Source of the DNA: Clostridiales bacterium PH28_bin88 | Lineage (GTDB): Bacteria > Bacillota > PH28-bin88 | Assembly: GCA_000987045.1 (NCBI GenBank) | Contig: LAKY01000055.1 | Span: 124,001 to 188,000 of the forward strand | Direction: 5' to 3' | DNA: 64,000 bases | Shown here: piece after piece, positions 1 to 8,621 of the stretch | How the letters are laid out: every line of letters begins with the position of its first letter | How positions within the stretch are numbered: position 1 is the first letter of the stretch | The notes under the pieces: model-generated | The model's input: only the letters and a program-made list of their open reading frames with translations | Databases searched by the model: none | Told to the model about the DNA's origin: nothing | Translations under genes and position numbers: made by a program

Positions 1-833
1 AGGGCGTTATACACCTCATCATGACCTGACCAGGCCCCGGTATGGGCTAAAGCTGCTTGACTACCCTCGGCTGACCTTCCCAACTTTAACACAACAATAG
101 GTTTATTTATTTGTGCCGCCTTTTCTGCCACGTGAGCAAACTTTCGCCCGTCCCGTAAACTTTGCACTACTGCCAAGATCACATCTGTGCCAGGGTCCTC
201 GACAAAATAGTTGACAAAATCTGATAACTCCAAATCGGATTCGTTTCCCGTAGAAACCCAGTAACTGAAACCAATTCCCCTTTCCTGGGCATCCAAGATT
301 GCCCTTCCCACTCCTCCCCCCTGGGTAATCAAAGCGATCCTGCCGGAGACAAAGTTCTCTGGGTGGAATTGAGGAGAAAAAGAATACCCCACTTTTTCCC
401 GCAGGTTAATTAAACCCGGAGAGTTCGGGCCATAAATTCTAATACCCGTACGGGACGCAAACTCCTGAAGGCTTTTCTGCCTTCTACGACCATCTTCGCT
501 CTCTTCGGCGAATCCTGAGCTGAATATCACCGCGAATTTTACGCTTTTGTGCTCACATTCCTCCAAGCAAGTCAAAACCTGATAGGATGGTACCACAATC
601 AACGCGACGTCTACCGGTTCTTCAACAGCCAGTAAAGAAGGGTAGCATTTTAGTCCTGATATCTCCCGGTACTTGGGGTTTACCGGAAATATCTTACCCT
701 GGTACCTGCATTTCTGCAGATTAATGAGTACCCTACCACTGTTTTTAGAAAAATCCCCTGAGGCCCCCAGTATGGCGACGGCTTTAGGCGACAGTAAAGG
801 AGTGAGGTCAGGAAAATTGAAATCTCTAGTCAT
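1..833 (-). CDS. Acyl-CoA synthetase (NDP-forming)-like CoA-binding protein, C-terminus cut by window edge
   Basis: I translated this frame from the ATG at 833, which follows a clear AGGAGG five bases upstream; it stays open for 277 codons to the window edge. It has the Rossmann CoA-binding domain of ADP-forming acyl-CoA synthetases (about residues 12-130, with ILGAS near residue 21) and then a succinyl-CoA-ligase-like domain. The AHTGAWSG segment puts a histidine at residue 264, the same position as the presumed phosphohistidine of the homologue at 22727-24865. Whether an ATP-grasp part follows is unknown. It lies 44 bp downstream of the sigma-54 regulator on the same strand and is probably co-transcribed with it, so it may act with the regulated pathway. 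The family is clear; the catalytic role is inferred. Confidence 0.85.
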   Translation of the reverse strand, partial: MTRDFNFPDLTPLLSPKAVAILGASGDFSKNSGRVLINLQKCRYQGKIFPVNPKYREISGLKCYPSLLAVEEPVDVALIVVPSYQVLTCLEECEHKSVKFAVIFSSGFAEESEDGRRRQKSLQEFASRTGIRIYGPNSPGLINLREKVGYSFSPQFHPENFVSGRIALITQGGGVGRAILDAQERGIGFSYWVSTGNESDLELSDFVNYFVEDPGTDVILAVVQSLRDGRKFAHVAEKAAQINKPIVVLKLGRSAEGSQAALAHTGAWSGHDEVYNA

Positions 834-877
834 GGTACCTCCTAAAACTGTTCTGTCGTTATAAACCAGGACTTTGA

Positions 878-2995
878 TCACTCCCATCTCCTGCAGTATG
901 TTTTATACTTATTTAATTTGCGAACGATGGTAGATTGGTTAACGTTAAGCACCTCGGCAACCTGGTAGGTAGTATCGTACCTTTGCAGTGCCTTCTCCAG
1001 AAGCTGGCGTTCAACTTCCTCAACTGCCTCTTTCAAAGGTATCAAGCCCGTAACTGAAATTACTTGTTCAATTCTAATTTCTCCTTGCACCAGGTGGCGC
1101 CTTAATAACTCGCTGGTAATTACCTCACCGGGAGAGGTAATAAACAATCTTTCGATGATGTTTTCCAATTCCCGTACATTACCGGGCCAATCATAATTAA
1201 CAAGAATTTCAAGGGCTTCCGGTGAGAACTCCTTTTTCATGCCGAGCTTTTCACTTAATCGTTCCTGGAAAAACTGGACTAGCGGAATAATATCCTCTCT
1301 TCTTTCCCTGAGCGGCGGAATGAAGACAGGCACCACATTAAGCCGGAAATACAGGTCTTCTCTGAACCGGCCTTGCCGCACCCTTTCCAGTAAGTTTTGG
1401 TTGGTTGCCGTCAAGATGCGTACGTTGATCGGGCGCGGTTTTACCCCCCCTAAACGCACCAGTTCCTTATCTTGCAAAACGCGCAACAGCTTTACCTGCA
1501 GTGTGGGAGGCAAATCGCCGATTTCATCCAGGAACAAGGTACCCTTGTGAGCTAGCTCAAACATGCCTGCCTTACCCGTTCTACTGGCTCCTGTAAACGC
1601 TCCCGCTTCATAGCCAAACAATTCCGACTCCAGGAGAGACTCTGGAATCGCCCCGCAGTTTACTTTGATAAATGGTCCCTCTCTTCGCTGGCTATTGGTA
1701 TGAATTACCTTGGCAATGACTTCTTTACCAACTCCGGATTCACCCAAAATTAGCACTGTTGAGTCTACCTGGGCCACCCGCAGAGCCAAATCCAGTACCC
1801 TTTCCATCTGGTTTGAGTGAGCTATGATACCCTCCTGGTGAATTAGTCGTAATCTTAATTCTGCCAGTTCCGACTTGTATCTTTTGGAGAGCTCTTTCGT
1901 CTGTTCCAGTTGACGCTTTACTTTGTTTAATTCGCCAATATCCCGGACATTAATCACAACTCTCGCAATTTCACCCTGTTCATTTGTTACTGGATTGGCA
2001 GTAAAAACCAAACAATTTTTGGTGTTCTCATTATCGTAGACAATACTTACCGTACCCGACCGCTGAAGAACCATTTCAACCAGGGAAGTGCCGGAAAACT
2101 CGCTATCGATCACTTCCTGTAAAGGCTTGCCAAGGACCTTGTTTGCTTGGATACCGGTGATCCTGCCGAAAGCCTGGTTAGCCCGCAGTATACTGCCCTC
2201 TTTATCTGTGACGACAATCCCGTCGTACGAAGATTCCACGATAGTCTCCAGTTCTTTGTTGAGTTCTTTTACCATGCTTAATTCTTCAAAAACATCCTCA
2301 ATTTCCGATATATCCTGAAAAACCCCAACAGCCCCGGTAATTTGCCCTTCTTGAATGATTGGAGTCCGGTTTGTGATGTATTTCCGCCGGCCGACCTGAT
2401 ACTTTTTCCCATACTGGGGCTGTCCGGTCCGCACCACTTCCAGGAGACCGGTCGGGACCACTACATCGGTAAGAAAGCGACCAATTGCCTCTTCCTTACT
2501 TCTTTTCGCAAAGCGCTCCGCCGCGGGATTAAAAGAGGTAATGAACCCGTTGGCATCAATGGCTAAGATCCCGTTATGGGCTGAGTTGAACACAGCATCC
2601 AATTCTTTAACCCGGTATTCCGCCAGCCAGCAATAAGCGGTTTTCAGTTGATCCGCACTAACCACACCGGTAAACCGCTCGGAAGCATCGAAAACTGGAA
2701 AGGCAGTACCGGGCAGGTTCCACACATCTTTAACGAAAGCTTCTTCCTTCACCCGGATGGGGGTGGTTTTCGTAAATTGATAAGCAGGTGTGTCACCAGA
2801 AACATCATCCGACTCCGCCATGCCTTTTATAATAAGTTCTTTCGTCACCATACCCAATAGCCGCCCATACTCGTCCTCAACGGGTAGACCGTTAACCCCT
2901 TTTTCAATGAAAATTTTTAAAGCGTCTCTGGCAGTATGTTTCATTTGCAGGCAGGTCGAAGTCCTTGTCATCACATCCTTAACTTTGGTAAACAC
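878..2995 (-). CDS. Sigma-54-dependent enhancer-binding regulator (CBS-CBS-PAS-PAS-AAA+-Fis HTH)
   Basis: This is an activator of sigma-54 RNA polymerase. From the chosen GTG start it has 705 residues: a CBS pair (about 1-120, KVKDVMTR at the N-terminus), two PAS domains (about 130-235 and 245-355), a coiled linker, an AAA+ domain (about 392-625; Walker A GESGVGKE 418-425, the sigma-54-contacting GAFTGA loop 465-470, Walker B LFLDEIGD) and a Fis-type helix-turn-helix at the C-terminus (about 665-705). The frame is open 58 codons further, to 3169, but that stretch contains a consensus sigma-54 promoter at 3073-3092, and an AAAGGAGGAGG site sits just before the GTG at 2995, so I place the start there. 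CBS domains often bind adenine nucleotides and PAS domains small ligands; the signal is unknown. A paired palindrome and a sigma-54 promoter upstream suggest autoregulation. Confidence 0.93.
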   Translation of the reverse strand: MFTKVKDVMTRTSTCLQMKHTARDALKIFIEKGVNGLPVEDEYGRLLGMVTKELIIKGMAESDDVSGDTPAYQFTKTTPIRVKEEAFVKDVWNLPGTAFPVFDASERFTGVVSADQLKTAYCWLAEYRVKELDAVFNSAHNGILAIDANGFITSFNPAAERFAKRSKEEAIGRFLTDVVVPTGLLEVVRTGQPQYGKKYQVGRRKYITNRTPIIQEGQITGAVGVFQDISEIEDVFEELSMVKELNKELETIVESSYDGIVVTDKEGSILRANQAFGRITGIQANKVLGKPLQEVIDSEFSGTSLVEMVLQRSGTVSIVYDNENTKNCLVFTANPVTNEQGEIARVVINVRDIGELNKVKRQLEQTKELSKRYKSELAELRLRLIHQEGIIAHSNQMERVLDLALRVAQVDSTVLILGESGVGKEVIAKVIHTNSQRREGPFIKVNCGAIPESLLESELFGYEAGAFTGASRTGKAGMFELAHKGTLFLDEIGDLPPTLQVKLLRVLQDKELVRLGGVKPRPINVRILTATNQNLLERVRQGRFREDLYFRLNVVPVFIPPLRERREDIIPLVQFFQERLSEKLGMKKEFSPEALEILVNYDWPGNVRELENIIERLFITSPGEVITSELLRRHLVQGEIRIEQVISVTGLIPLKEAVEEVERQLLEKALQRYDTTYQVAEVLNVNQSTIVRKLNKYKTYCRRWE

Positions 2996-3072
2996 ACGAC
3001 CTCCTCCTTTAAATAACCTCAACCCCAGCCTTTCAGCCCTGCTAGCCTGGTTCCTTCTGTGCTTTCCATTTC

Positions 3073-3092
3073 TTAGCAAGTTGCGTGCCAAA
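3073..3092 (-). promoter_or_regulatory. Sigma-54 promoter of the regulator gene
   Basis: On the minus strand the bases read TGGCACG-N4-TTGCT, a full match to the sigma-54 -24/-12 consensus with GG (3089-3088) ten bases from GC (3077-3076). Transcription would begin near 3064, about 70 bases before the GTG start of the regulator. It lies inside the upstream extension of the regulator frame, which argues that this extension is not translated. Confidence 0.85.
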
Positions 3093-3241
3093 ACGCCGAT
3101 TTCTTCACCACCTTTTCTTGGATTATTTTTATTTTTCATAACCTTGGGATAATAATAATTTTCGGCCACTTTTGTCTACCTCAATAGTGATACGTAATAG
3201 TGATACGTTTAAGAGACTCTTAGCCACAACCCTCAAAGTCC

Positions 3242-3274
3242 ATGCAATATTGCATGGGAAAGGCATGATTGCAT
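3242..3274. promoter_or_regulatory. Paired enhancer (UAS) palindromes upstream of the regulator
   Basis: A perfect palindrome ATGCA-ATAT-TGCAT (3242-3255) is followed 19 bp on by a near copy AGGCA-TGAT-TGCAT (3261-3274). The centre of the first is 160 bp upstream of the -24 GG of the promoter at 3073-3092, a usual distance for an enhancer-binding protein. The same arrangement recurs at four other sigma-54 promoters in this window. Binding by the regulator encoded at 878-2995 is an inference. Confidence 0.7.
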
Positions 3275-3339
3275 TCGACGTCACAATTCGCCAAACATTT
3301 CAAGAATTCCTCCAGGGAGCTGGTAAATCAAGGGAACAC

Positions 3340-3365
3340 AAAGGCATTCCGCGGGGAATGCCTTT
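3340..3365 (-). terminator. Hairpin terminator after the thiolase gene
   Basis: A perfect stem (AAGGCATTCC with GGAATGCCTT) closes a four-base loop about 20 bp past the thiolase stop codon. On the minus strand it is followed by a short T-rich tract (TTTGTGTT). It separates the upstream catabolic operon from the regulator's control region. The U-tract is imperfect, so termination may be partial; the stem could work on either strand. Confidence 0.6.
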
Positions 3366-3385
3366 ATTCCCATAAAGTATATTTA

Positions 3386-4564
3386 CTAGCATCTTTCAAT
3401 TATGGTCGCCACGCCTTGCCCTCCACCGCAACAGGCAGTGATGAGCGCCAGCCTGCCCTGCCGGCGGCGTAATTCATAGACCGCCTTCACCACCAAAATT
3501 GCCAGGGACCCTGCAATGGGATGGCCCAGGGCGATAGCTCCACCATTGGGATTAAACTTTTCCTCATCCCGCCAATCAATGCCCAAATCCCGGCAGCAAG
3601 CGATGGATTGAGCCGCGAAGGCTTCATTCATTTCAATAACATCAAGATCATCCAGGGTCAATCCCAACTGCCTCAAAACTTTTCGGGTTGCCGGAACGGG
3701 ACCGATACCCATGATATTGGGATCCACACCGGCGTAAGCAAAACCCCGCACCACCGCCAGCGGCTCCACTCCTAATTCAACGGCTTTTTCCTTGGTGGCT
3801 ACTACCACTGCCCCAGCTCCGTCATTAATTCCCGAAGAATTACCCGCAGTGACCGTACCCCCCTCTTTAAAAGCCGGTGGCAATTTGGCCAGCGCCTCTA
3901 GGCTGGTATCAGGGCGGGGGTGTTCATCGGTGTCAAAAATTAACGGACCCTTTTTCTGCTGGACGGTAACGGGAATTATCTGCTCCTTAAAACGACCTTC
4001 CTTGATAGCGTGGCTGGCCTTCACCTGGCTCAAATACGCCATTTCGTCCTGCTCTTCGCGGGAGACCCCCCATCGCTCCGCTACATTCTCCGCGGTAATC
4101 CCCATGGGAGGGTCTCCGATTTCTTTAGGCGCCAGAGGGCGGCGGGGTATCCAGTTGGGAGCAAATCTCTGATAAGCCTCCATAGGTTTTTCCAAGAGGT
4201 ATGGCTGGAGGGTCATGCTTTCCACTCCTCCCGCCACGTAAAGGTCACCTGCCCCTGCCTGTACGTGCAGAGCCGCCAGGTTAATGGCCGTGGAGCCTGA
4301 ACCGCACTGGCGGTCCACCGTCAAACCTGGCAAACTGATAGGCAAACCGGCTTCAAGAAGCCCTACTCTGGCCATACAGCCAATGGCCCCTAAGACGTGC
4401 CCGAAAATCACCTCATCAATTTCTTCCGCATTTGCGATGTTCGCCCTTCGGACGGCCTCTTTGATTACCAGTCCCGCCAACTGTTCTGGCTTTACACTTC
4501 GTAAGGCGCCACCCATCTTGGCAATGGGTGTCCTGGTCGCGCTGATGATCACTGCTTCCCGCAT
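3386..4564 (-). CDS. Acetyl-CoA C-acyltransferase (thiolase)
   Basis: Degradative thiolase of 392 residues that cleaves 3-oxoacyl-CoA with CoA, or condenses two acetyl-CoA. The nucleophile is Cys87 in RQCGSGST, the catalytic histidine is His348 in GHPIAG, and the second cysteine is near 378 in CCGGGQG. I use the ATG at 4564 ([13 protein letters not shown], the normal thiolase N-terminus) with a GGAGAG site upstream, not the longer frame that would overlap the preceding gene. It is the last gene of a long operon ahead of a terminator and follows the D-2-hydroxyacid dehydrogenase by 25 bp. It is one of three intact thiolase-superfamily genes here, plus one remnant. Confidence 0.93.
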   Translation of the reverse strand: MREAVIISATRTPIAKMGGALRSVKPEQLAGLVIKEAVRRANIANAEEIDEVIFGHVLGAIGCMARVGLLEAGLPISLPGLTVDRQCGSGSTAINLAALHVQAGAGDLYVAGGVESMTLQPYLLEKPMEAYQRFAPNWIPRRPLAPKEIGDPPMGITAENVAERWGVSREEQDEMAYLSQVKASHAIKEGRFKEQIIPVTVQQKKGPLIFDTDEHPRPDTSLEALAKLPPAFKEGGTVTAGNSSGINDGAGAVVVATKEKAVELGVEPLAVVRGFAYAGVDPNIMGIGPVPATRKVLRQLGLTLDDLDVIEMNEAFAAQSIACCRDLGIDWRDEEKFNPNGGAIALGHPIAGSLAILVVKAVYELRRRQGRLALITACCGGGQGVATIIERC

Positions 4565-4589
4565 GGCAATTTCTCTCCTCTCTTTTCTT

Positions 4590-5528
4590 TTAATAGCCCT
4601 TGGACAAATCAACCTCGTTGGCCAGATCCTTTCCACCGAGGTAAGCGAGAAGGTTCTGGCGGAAAACTCCTATGGCCCTTTCTACATAGCGTGGTGACAG
4701 AGCGGCTAGATGGGGGGTAATCATTACGTTGTTCAGTTCCCAGAGGGAACTGGAGGATGGCAGGGGTTCACATTCGAACACATCGAGACCCGCGCCACTG
4801 ATCCACTTCTCCTGTAGCGCTCTGGCCAGCGCCCCCTCGTCCACTACTTCACCTCGCGCCACGTTGATAAAGTATGCAGTTGGTTTCATCATCCTGAATT
4901 CCGGTTCCCCGAATAATCGCCTGGTTTCGGGAGTAAGGGGGAGGGTCACCACTACATAATCGCTGTCCGCCAGTAGTTCCGGCAATCCACCAAGAGGCAA
5001 TACCTTCTCCACACCCTCTACAGGGGTACCCCTGGAATTGATGCCAATGGTCCGCATGCCAAAGGCCTTACCCCTTTTGGCGATCTCTCGGCCGATACTG
5101 CCAACCCCCACCACGCCCAGAGTCTTTTCGTAGATCTCCTCCACTTTGATGCTGCGGTCCCAGGTTTTTTGCACTTGATTTGCCCGGAAATCCAAAAAGC
5201 GCCTCGAGAATTGCAGGATCATGCCGAAAACATGTTCGCTCATGGGAATGCCGTGAATGCCCTGAACAGTAGTCAGACGAATGCTACGGTCCTTCAGTTC
5301 CGTCAGGGCAATACCGTCGATCCCGGCACGCAATACCTGAATCCACCTGAGTTTGGGCAAGCGGCTCAGGTACTCGTTAATGTCCTTCCCGTAGGTAACC
5401 ATCACTTCAACGTCCGGAAGCGGATCACTCTCCGGCCCGGCGCCGCTAAGAAACGTCACAGCCGGGAACTCCGTAGACAATGCATCCCAGTGCTTCCGGC
5501 CCATCGGGGCGGTGATGAGGACTTTCAT
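4590..5528 (-). CDS. D-isomer-specific 2-hydroxyacid dehydrogenase
   Basis: NAD(P)-dependent cytosolic oxidoreductase that interconverts a 2-oxo acid and a D-2-hydroxy acid. It has an N-terminal catalytic lobe, the nucleotide-binding GVGSIG motif in the middle, an Arg in NVARGEVVDE, a Glu in the DVFECEPLP segment and the catalytic His in ITPHLAA. I chose the ATG at 5528 (MKVLITAPMG), which has an AGGAGAG site about ten bases upstream; an ATG nine codons earlier has none. It lies between the carrier gene at 5626 and the thiolase at 3386 and is likely co-transcribed with them. The substrate is unknown; glyoxylate/hydroxypyruvate or phosphoglycerate-type acids are possible. Confidence 0.9.
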   Translation of the reverse strand: MKVLITAPMGRKHWDALSTEFPAVTFLSGAGPESDPLPDVEVMVTYGKDINEYLSRLPKLRWIQVLRAGIDGIALTELKDRSIRLTTVQGIHGIPMSEHVFGMILQFSRRFLDFRANQVQKTWDRSIKVEEIYEKTLGVVGVGSIGREIAKRGKAFGMRTIGINSRGTPVEGVEKVLPLGGLPELLADSDYVVVTLPLTPETRRLFGEPEFRMMKPTAYFINVARGEVVDEGALARALQEKWISGAGLDVFECEPLPSSSSLWELNNVMITPHLAALSPRYVERAIGVFRQNLLAYLGGKDLANEVDLSKGY

Positions 5529-5625
5529 CAGTTGGTCACTCTCCTGAATCATCATAGGTTAACTAATTTTGATCAGCAGCAATTTACTCCACCGGGATCC
5601 CTGCTTTTCCCCCATTCCTTATTTT

Positions 5626-6996
5626 TTAAAGCCCAACCCACGACTGCAGGCCTGACAGGATGAGTACCACCATGACCCCCAGGATTAACGTATACCCCAG
5701 ATTCCATCTCAGCCCGATCTCTGTACTGGTTACCCCGGCCTGACCGGACATTAACAGGTTGACGCCGGAAAAGGGAGAGCTGCCGGAGCCCAGCGCCCAA
5801 CTACTGATCAGAGTCACCGCCAGCACCCGGCTACTGATAGCTAAAGCCGCCGGGTTAAGGTTGGCCAGGTACGTGGTAATGGGGATCACCGGGTGAACGC
5901 CAATCACCCCCAGAGCGATGACTGACAACAGGATGGCCGCCACCGGCCCTCCCGGAAAATACCCCCCCAATCCCTGCATCACCGCTGCCATTCGCTCTCC
6001 AAGACCGGAAACTTGCAGTGCCGCTCCGAAGAAACCTGCGCTGACAAAAAGAACCACATCATTTCTCTGGTTGGGCAATACCGAACGGGCGTAATTAGTC
6101 ATCTCGTCCTTTAAATCTTTCTTCTTGCCGATGGCCGCGCTCCAAGCCACGGGAAAGAAAACCGCAAACAGAGGGATCACGTTAACCACAGGGAACGGGG
6201 TCAACAGGTCAACCAGCAGGATGGCTACGATCAATATTAAGCCGACCATACTGAGTTCTCCTAGTTTACGCCAGTCAATCGTGGACACTTTTGGTTCCTC
6301 GCCTTCCGGAGTAGCGGTTCCTGCTGCGAAAACCTTCAACCGCAACATTTCCAGTAGCCAGCCCAGCCCCAGAGCCAGGGCTGAAAGCAGCAGCCCTGTC
6401 GGCAAGATCTCCGTCCACTCCAAATTGAGGGCATGCAGCATCATGCCTACTGAAATGAAACCCGGGGCCCAAAACACTGCAGCGCCGTACCCGCGGACAA
6501 TAGCTGTGGACACGATGCGGTTGCCGCCTTCGATGCTGGTGCCGCGACTCAACTGGTAGACAATAGGCACCACCGCAAAATTTAACAGCACCCCGATCAA
6601 CAGGGACATGACGGAGGAAAGCAGGTACAACCTGTTGCGGGAGTAGACGTACCGCGTGTAAAAGGCCTCCAGGGGAGCGAAGTACCCTCCGTAGCGGAGC
6701 GGCAACCCCAATATGGGCACCGTCAGCATCACCGCAAGGATGACAGCGTTTTTCGTAAAAGCCGACAGCCATTGCACAAAAGTAGCCCGGGAAGCAAGCA
6801 TCAGAAATATACCCATTGCCAGCAGGGCAATGCCGCTTCGCCTGGCAGGGCCGGTAGAACCCGGCAGGCACTGTACCAGTGCCAGCAGCGATACCCACCC
6901 CAGTAAGCCCGGTATCCACGGCAACCCCAAAAAGGCCTGTAACAGGAAAACCACCGGTATTAACGCGATGCAAGTTCCCCGGAACAATTTAGTCAT
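5626..6996 (-). CDS. Ion-transporter-superfamily (CitM/NhaD-like) membrane carrier
   Basis: Hydrophobic protein of 456 residues with about 11-12 predicted membrane spans and a charged central loop (near residues 230-250 and 295-320). The two-fold arrangement and Gly/Ser/Pro-rich stretches (for example SWALGSGSSPFSG near the end) resemble carriers of the IT superfamily, which move di- and tricarboxylates or sodium ions. The start is set by an ATG at 6996 whose ATGA overlaps the old stop of the broken BKACE gene, so the two were translationally coupled. An organic-acid uptake role fits the surrounding catabolic genes but is inferred; I cannot name the exact family with certainty. Confidence 0.65.
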   Translation of the reverse strand: MTKLFRGTCIALIPVVFLLQAFLGLPWIPGLLGWVSLLALVQCLPGSTGPARRSGIALLAMGIFLMLASRATFVQWLSAFTKNAVILAVMLTVPILGLPLRYGGYFAPLEAFYTRYVYSRNRLYLLSSVMSLLIGVLLNFAVVPIVYQLSRGTSIEGGNRIVSTAIVRGYGAAVFWAPGFISVGMMLHALNLEWTEILPTGLLLSALALGLGWLLEMLRLKVFAAGTATPEGEEPKVSTIDWRKLGELSMVGLILIVAILLVDLLTPFPVVNVIPLFAVFFPVAWSAAIGKKKDLKDEMTNYARSVLPNQRNDVVLFVSAGFFGAALQVSGLGERMAAVMQGLGGYFPGGPVAAILLSVIALGVIGVHPVIPITTYLANLNPAALAISSRVLAVTLISSWALGSGSSPFSGVNLLMSGQAGVTSTEIGLRWNLGYTLILGVMVVLILSGLQSWVGL

Positions 6997-7216
6997 CCCA
7001 TTCCCAGCATTTCCTGCGCCTCGTCCGGGGAAGCGACTGGATCGCTGGCGGCCTTGCGTCAACTCCCCGTACGTGCAGGTGGACCACCGCAGTTCCCTCG
7101 TTGTAGCAATCATAGGCCGCCCGAGCCATCTCTTCAGGAGTCTCCGGCAAGGCCGGGTTTGCCTCCTTGCCGTGAATTCCGCCCGTGGTAGCTACCGTGA
7201 CAATCACTTTGCGCAT
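6989..7216 (-). pseudogene. BKACE (DUF849, beta-keto acid cleavage enzyme) with large internal deletion
   Basis: The first 50 or so codons from the ATG at 7216 read like a normal BKACE N-terminus (VIVTVATTGG, then NPALPETPEEMARAA and VVHLHVRG, which carries the metal-binding HLH). Directly afterwards the sequence jumps, in another frame, to what looks like the family's C-terminal end (SDPVASPDEAQEMLGMG, then TGA at 6995-6993). Around 200 residues in between are missing. The original start has a good AGGAGAGG site. BKACE enzymes cleave beta-keto acids with acetyl-CoA; the enzyme is lost here while its operon neighbours are intact. Confidence 0.75.
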
Positions 7217-7256
7217 AGTACCTCTCCTTGCTCCATTACTTTTGCGGTCTCGCCTT

Positions 7257-8606
7257 CTAAAGGCCACTATCAGTCCACCGGTTCCTTGACCACTTTTTGT
7301 AGAAAAACTCTCCCAGGGAGAGGGGTCCCAGACGTTCAATCCGGGAAAACAGGAAAATTAACGAAGCGATGCCCAGCCATAATGCAAAAAAACGAAAAGC
7401 CCAGCGATATGATGAAGTTGAGTCTACGATCAGGCCAAATAGCGGAGGACCGGACATAATTCCGATTAAGTTCATGGTTACTGCCATGGAACTCACCAAT
7501 CCGATATTTCGTTCTCCGGCCACCTCAACAATTAAGGTAAAGTACGGGCCGGCCCATCCCATAATGGTTAATCCCATCAGTATCATCAAGGCGACCAGCA
7601 GCCCCGGATGTACTCCCCGGGACAAGAAAGACATGATCACCAGAAAACCTACAGCGGCAAAGGCTGTCATACACATGATCCCTTTGCGGCGCCCGCTAAA
7701 CACTCTATCGCTGATCATACCGAACACGGGCCTTCCCACAGCACCGCTTAACTGGGTCAAGGCCAAAAGGGCACCACCGGTAACAACGGGTATGGCCAAC
7801 ACTTCATCGAAGTACGGCATCGAAAAAGTAGTAAATGCCACCTGTGCTCCACCCATGGACAACCCGAAGATGCCCACCAACCAAACATCCGGGTTGAAGA
7901 AGATTTCCTTGATGGCCGCCAGGCTGGGTACGCTCTGTTTCAGACCTACCGTTGACGGGTTCTCCGGGTCGCGGTAAAAAAGGTAGCTCAGCAAGGTGCA
8001 GCCTGCCAACAGCAACCCTGCCAGTTGATAGCCTCGCTGCCACCCGAAAGCCAGGGAAACCCCCGGCAGGAGAGCAGCACCCAGTGCCGGCCCGGCGGCC
8101 ATCCCCGACTGCTTGATCCCCATGGCCAGGCCCCTTTGTTCCCGCCGGAACCACTCAAAAATTGCGGTGTTGCCCAGCGGCATCATTACGCTGTTGCCGA
8201 CGCCCAGCAAAAATAACCAGCCGAACACTACCCAATAGGCGTGAGCCATCGAGACGCCAATTGAACTTAATGCCATCAGCCCCGGCCCGACCAGAATCAT
8301 TTTCCGGACACCGACCACGTCCACCATCCACCCGGCGATAAAAGTGGTGGTGATTACCCCTAAAAACACCGCCGACGCCAGCACGCCCATTTGTGTCTTG
8401 GTAAGGTGGAAGTAGTCGATCAAAAAAGGGCTCATGGGTGCATAGGAAAACTGGCTCATGGCCGCAGCCAGTACCAGAAAAGACACCAGAAAAAGATTAA
8501 ACCACTGGCTCTGAAGTTGGTTGGTGGGTCTTCGCGGCCTTTCCGTCACCTTGTAACCTGCGCCTCCTGCAACTACGTCCTTGAAATGCTTGACCTTTGT
8601 GCCCAA
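7257..8606 (-). CDS. MFS transporter (oxalate/formate antiporter-like)
   Basis: Major facilitator protein of up to 449 residues with 12 predicted membrane spans. The loop between spans 2 and 3 reads GWMVDVVGVRK, a form of the MFS signature, and the second half has a matching GMISDRVFSGRRKG loop. A soluble N-terminal stretch of about 35 residues precedes the first span; the start at 8606 is a TTG without a good ribosome site, and the GTG at 8549 is a reasonable alternative. It probably exchanges or takes up an organic anion at the cytoplasmic membrane. It lies between the SDR gene and the broken BKACE gene in the same operon. Confidence 0.85.
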   Translation of the reverse strand: MGTKVKHFKDVVAGGAGYKVTERPRRPTNQLQSQWFNLFLVSFLVLAAAMSQFSYAPMSPFLIDYFHLTKTQMGVLASAVFLGVITTTFIAGWMVDVVGVRKMILVGPGLMALSSIGVSMAHAYWVVFGWLFLLGVGNSVMMPLGNTAIFEWFRREQRGLAMGIKQSGMAAGPALGAALLPGVSLAFGWQRGYQLAGLLLAGCTLLSYLFYRDPENPSTVGLKQSVPSLAAIKEIFFNPDVWLVGIFGLSMGGAQVAFTTFSMPYFDEVLAIPVVTGGALLALTQLSGAVGRPVFGMISDRVFSGRRKGIMCMTAFAAVGFLVIMSFLSRGVHPGLLVALMILMGLTIMGWAGPYFTLIVEVAGERNIGLVSSMAVTMNLIGIMSGPPLFGLIVDSTSSYRWAFRFFALWLGIASLIFLFSRIERLGPLSLGEFFYKKWSRNRWTDSGL

Positions 8607-8621
8607 GTCCCAACTGCAGAG

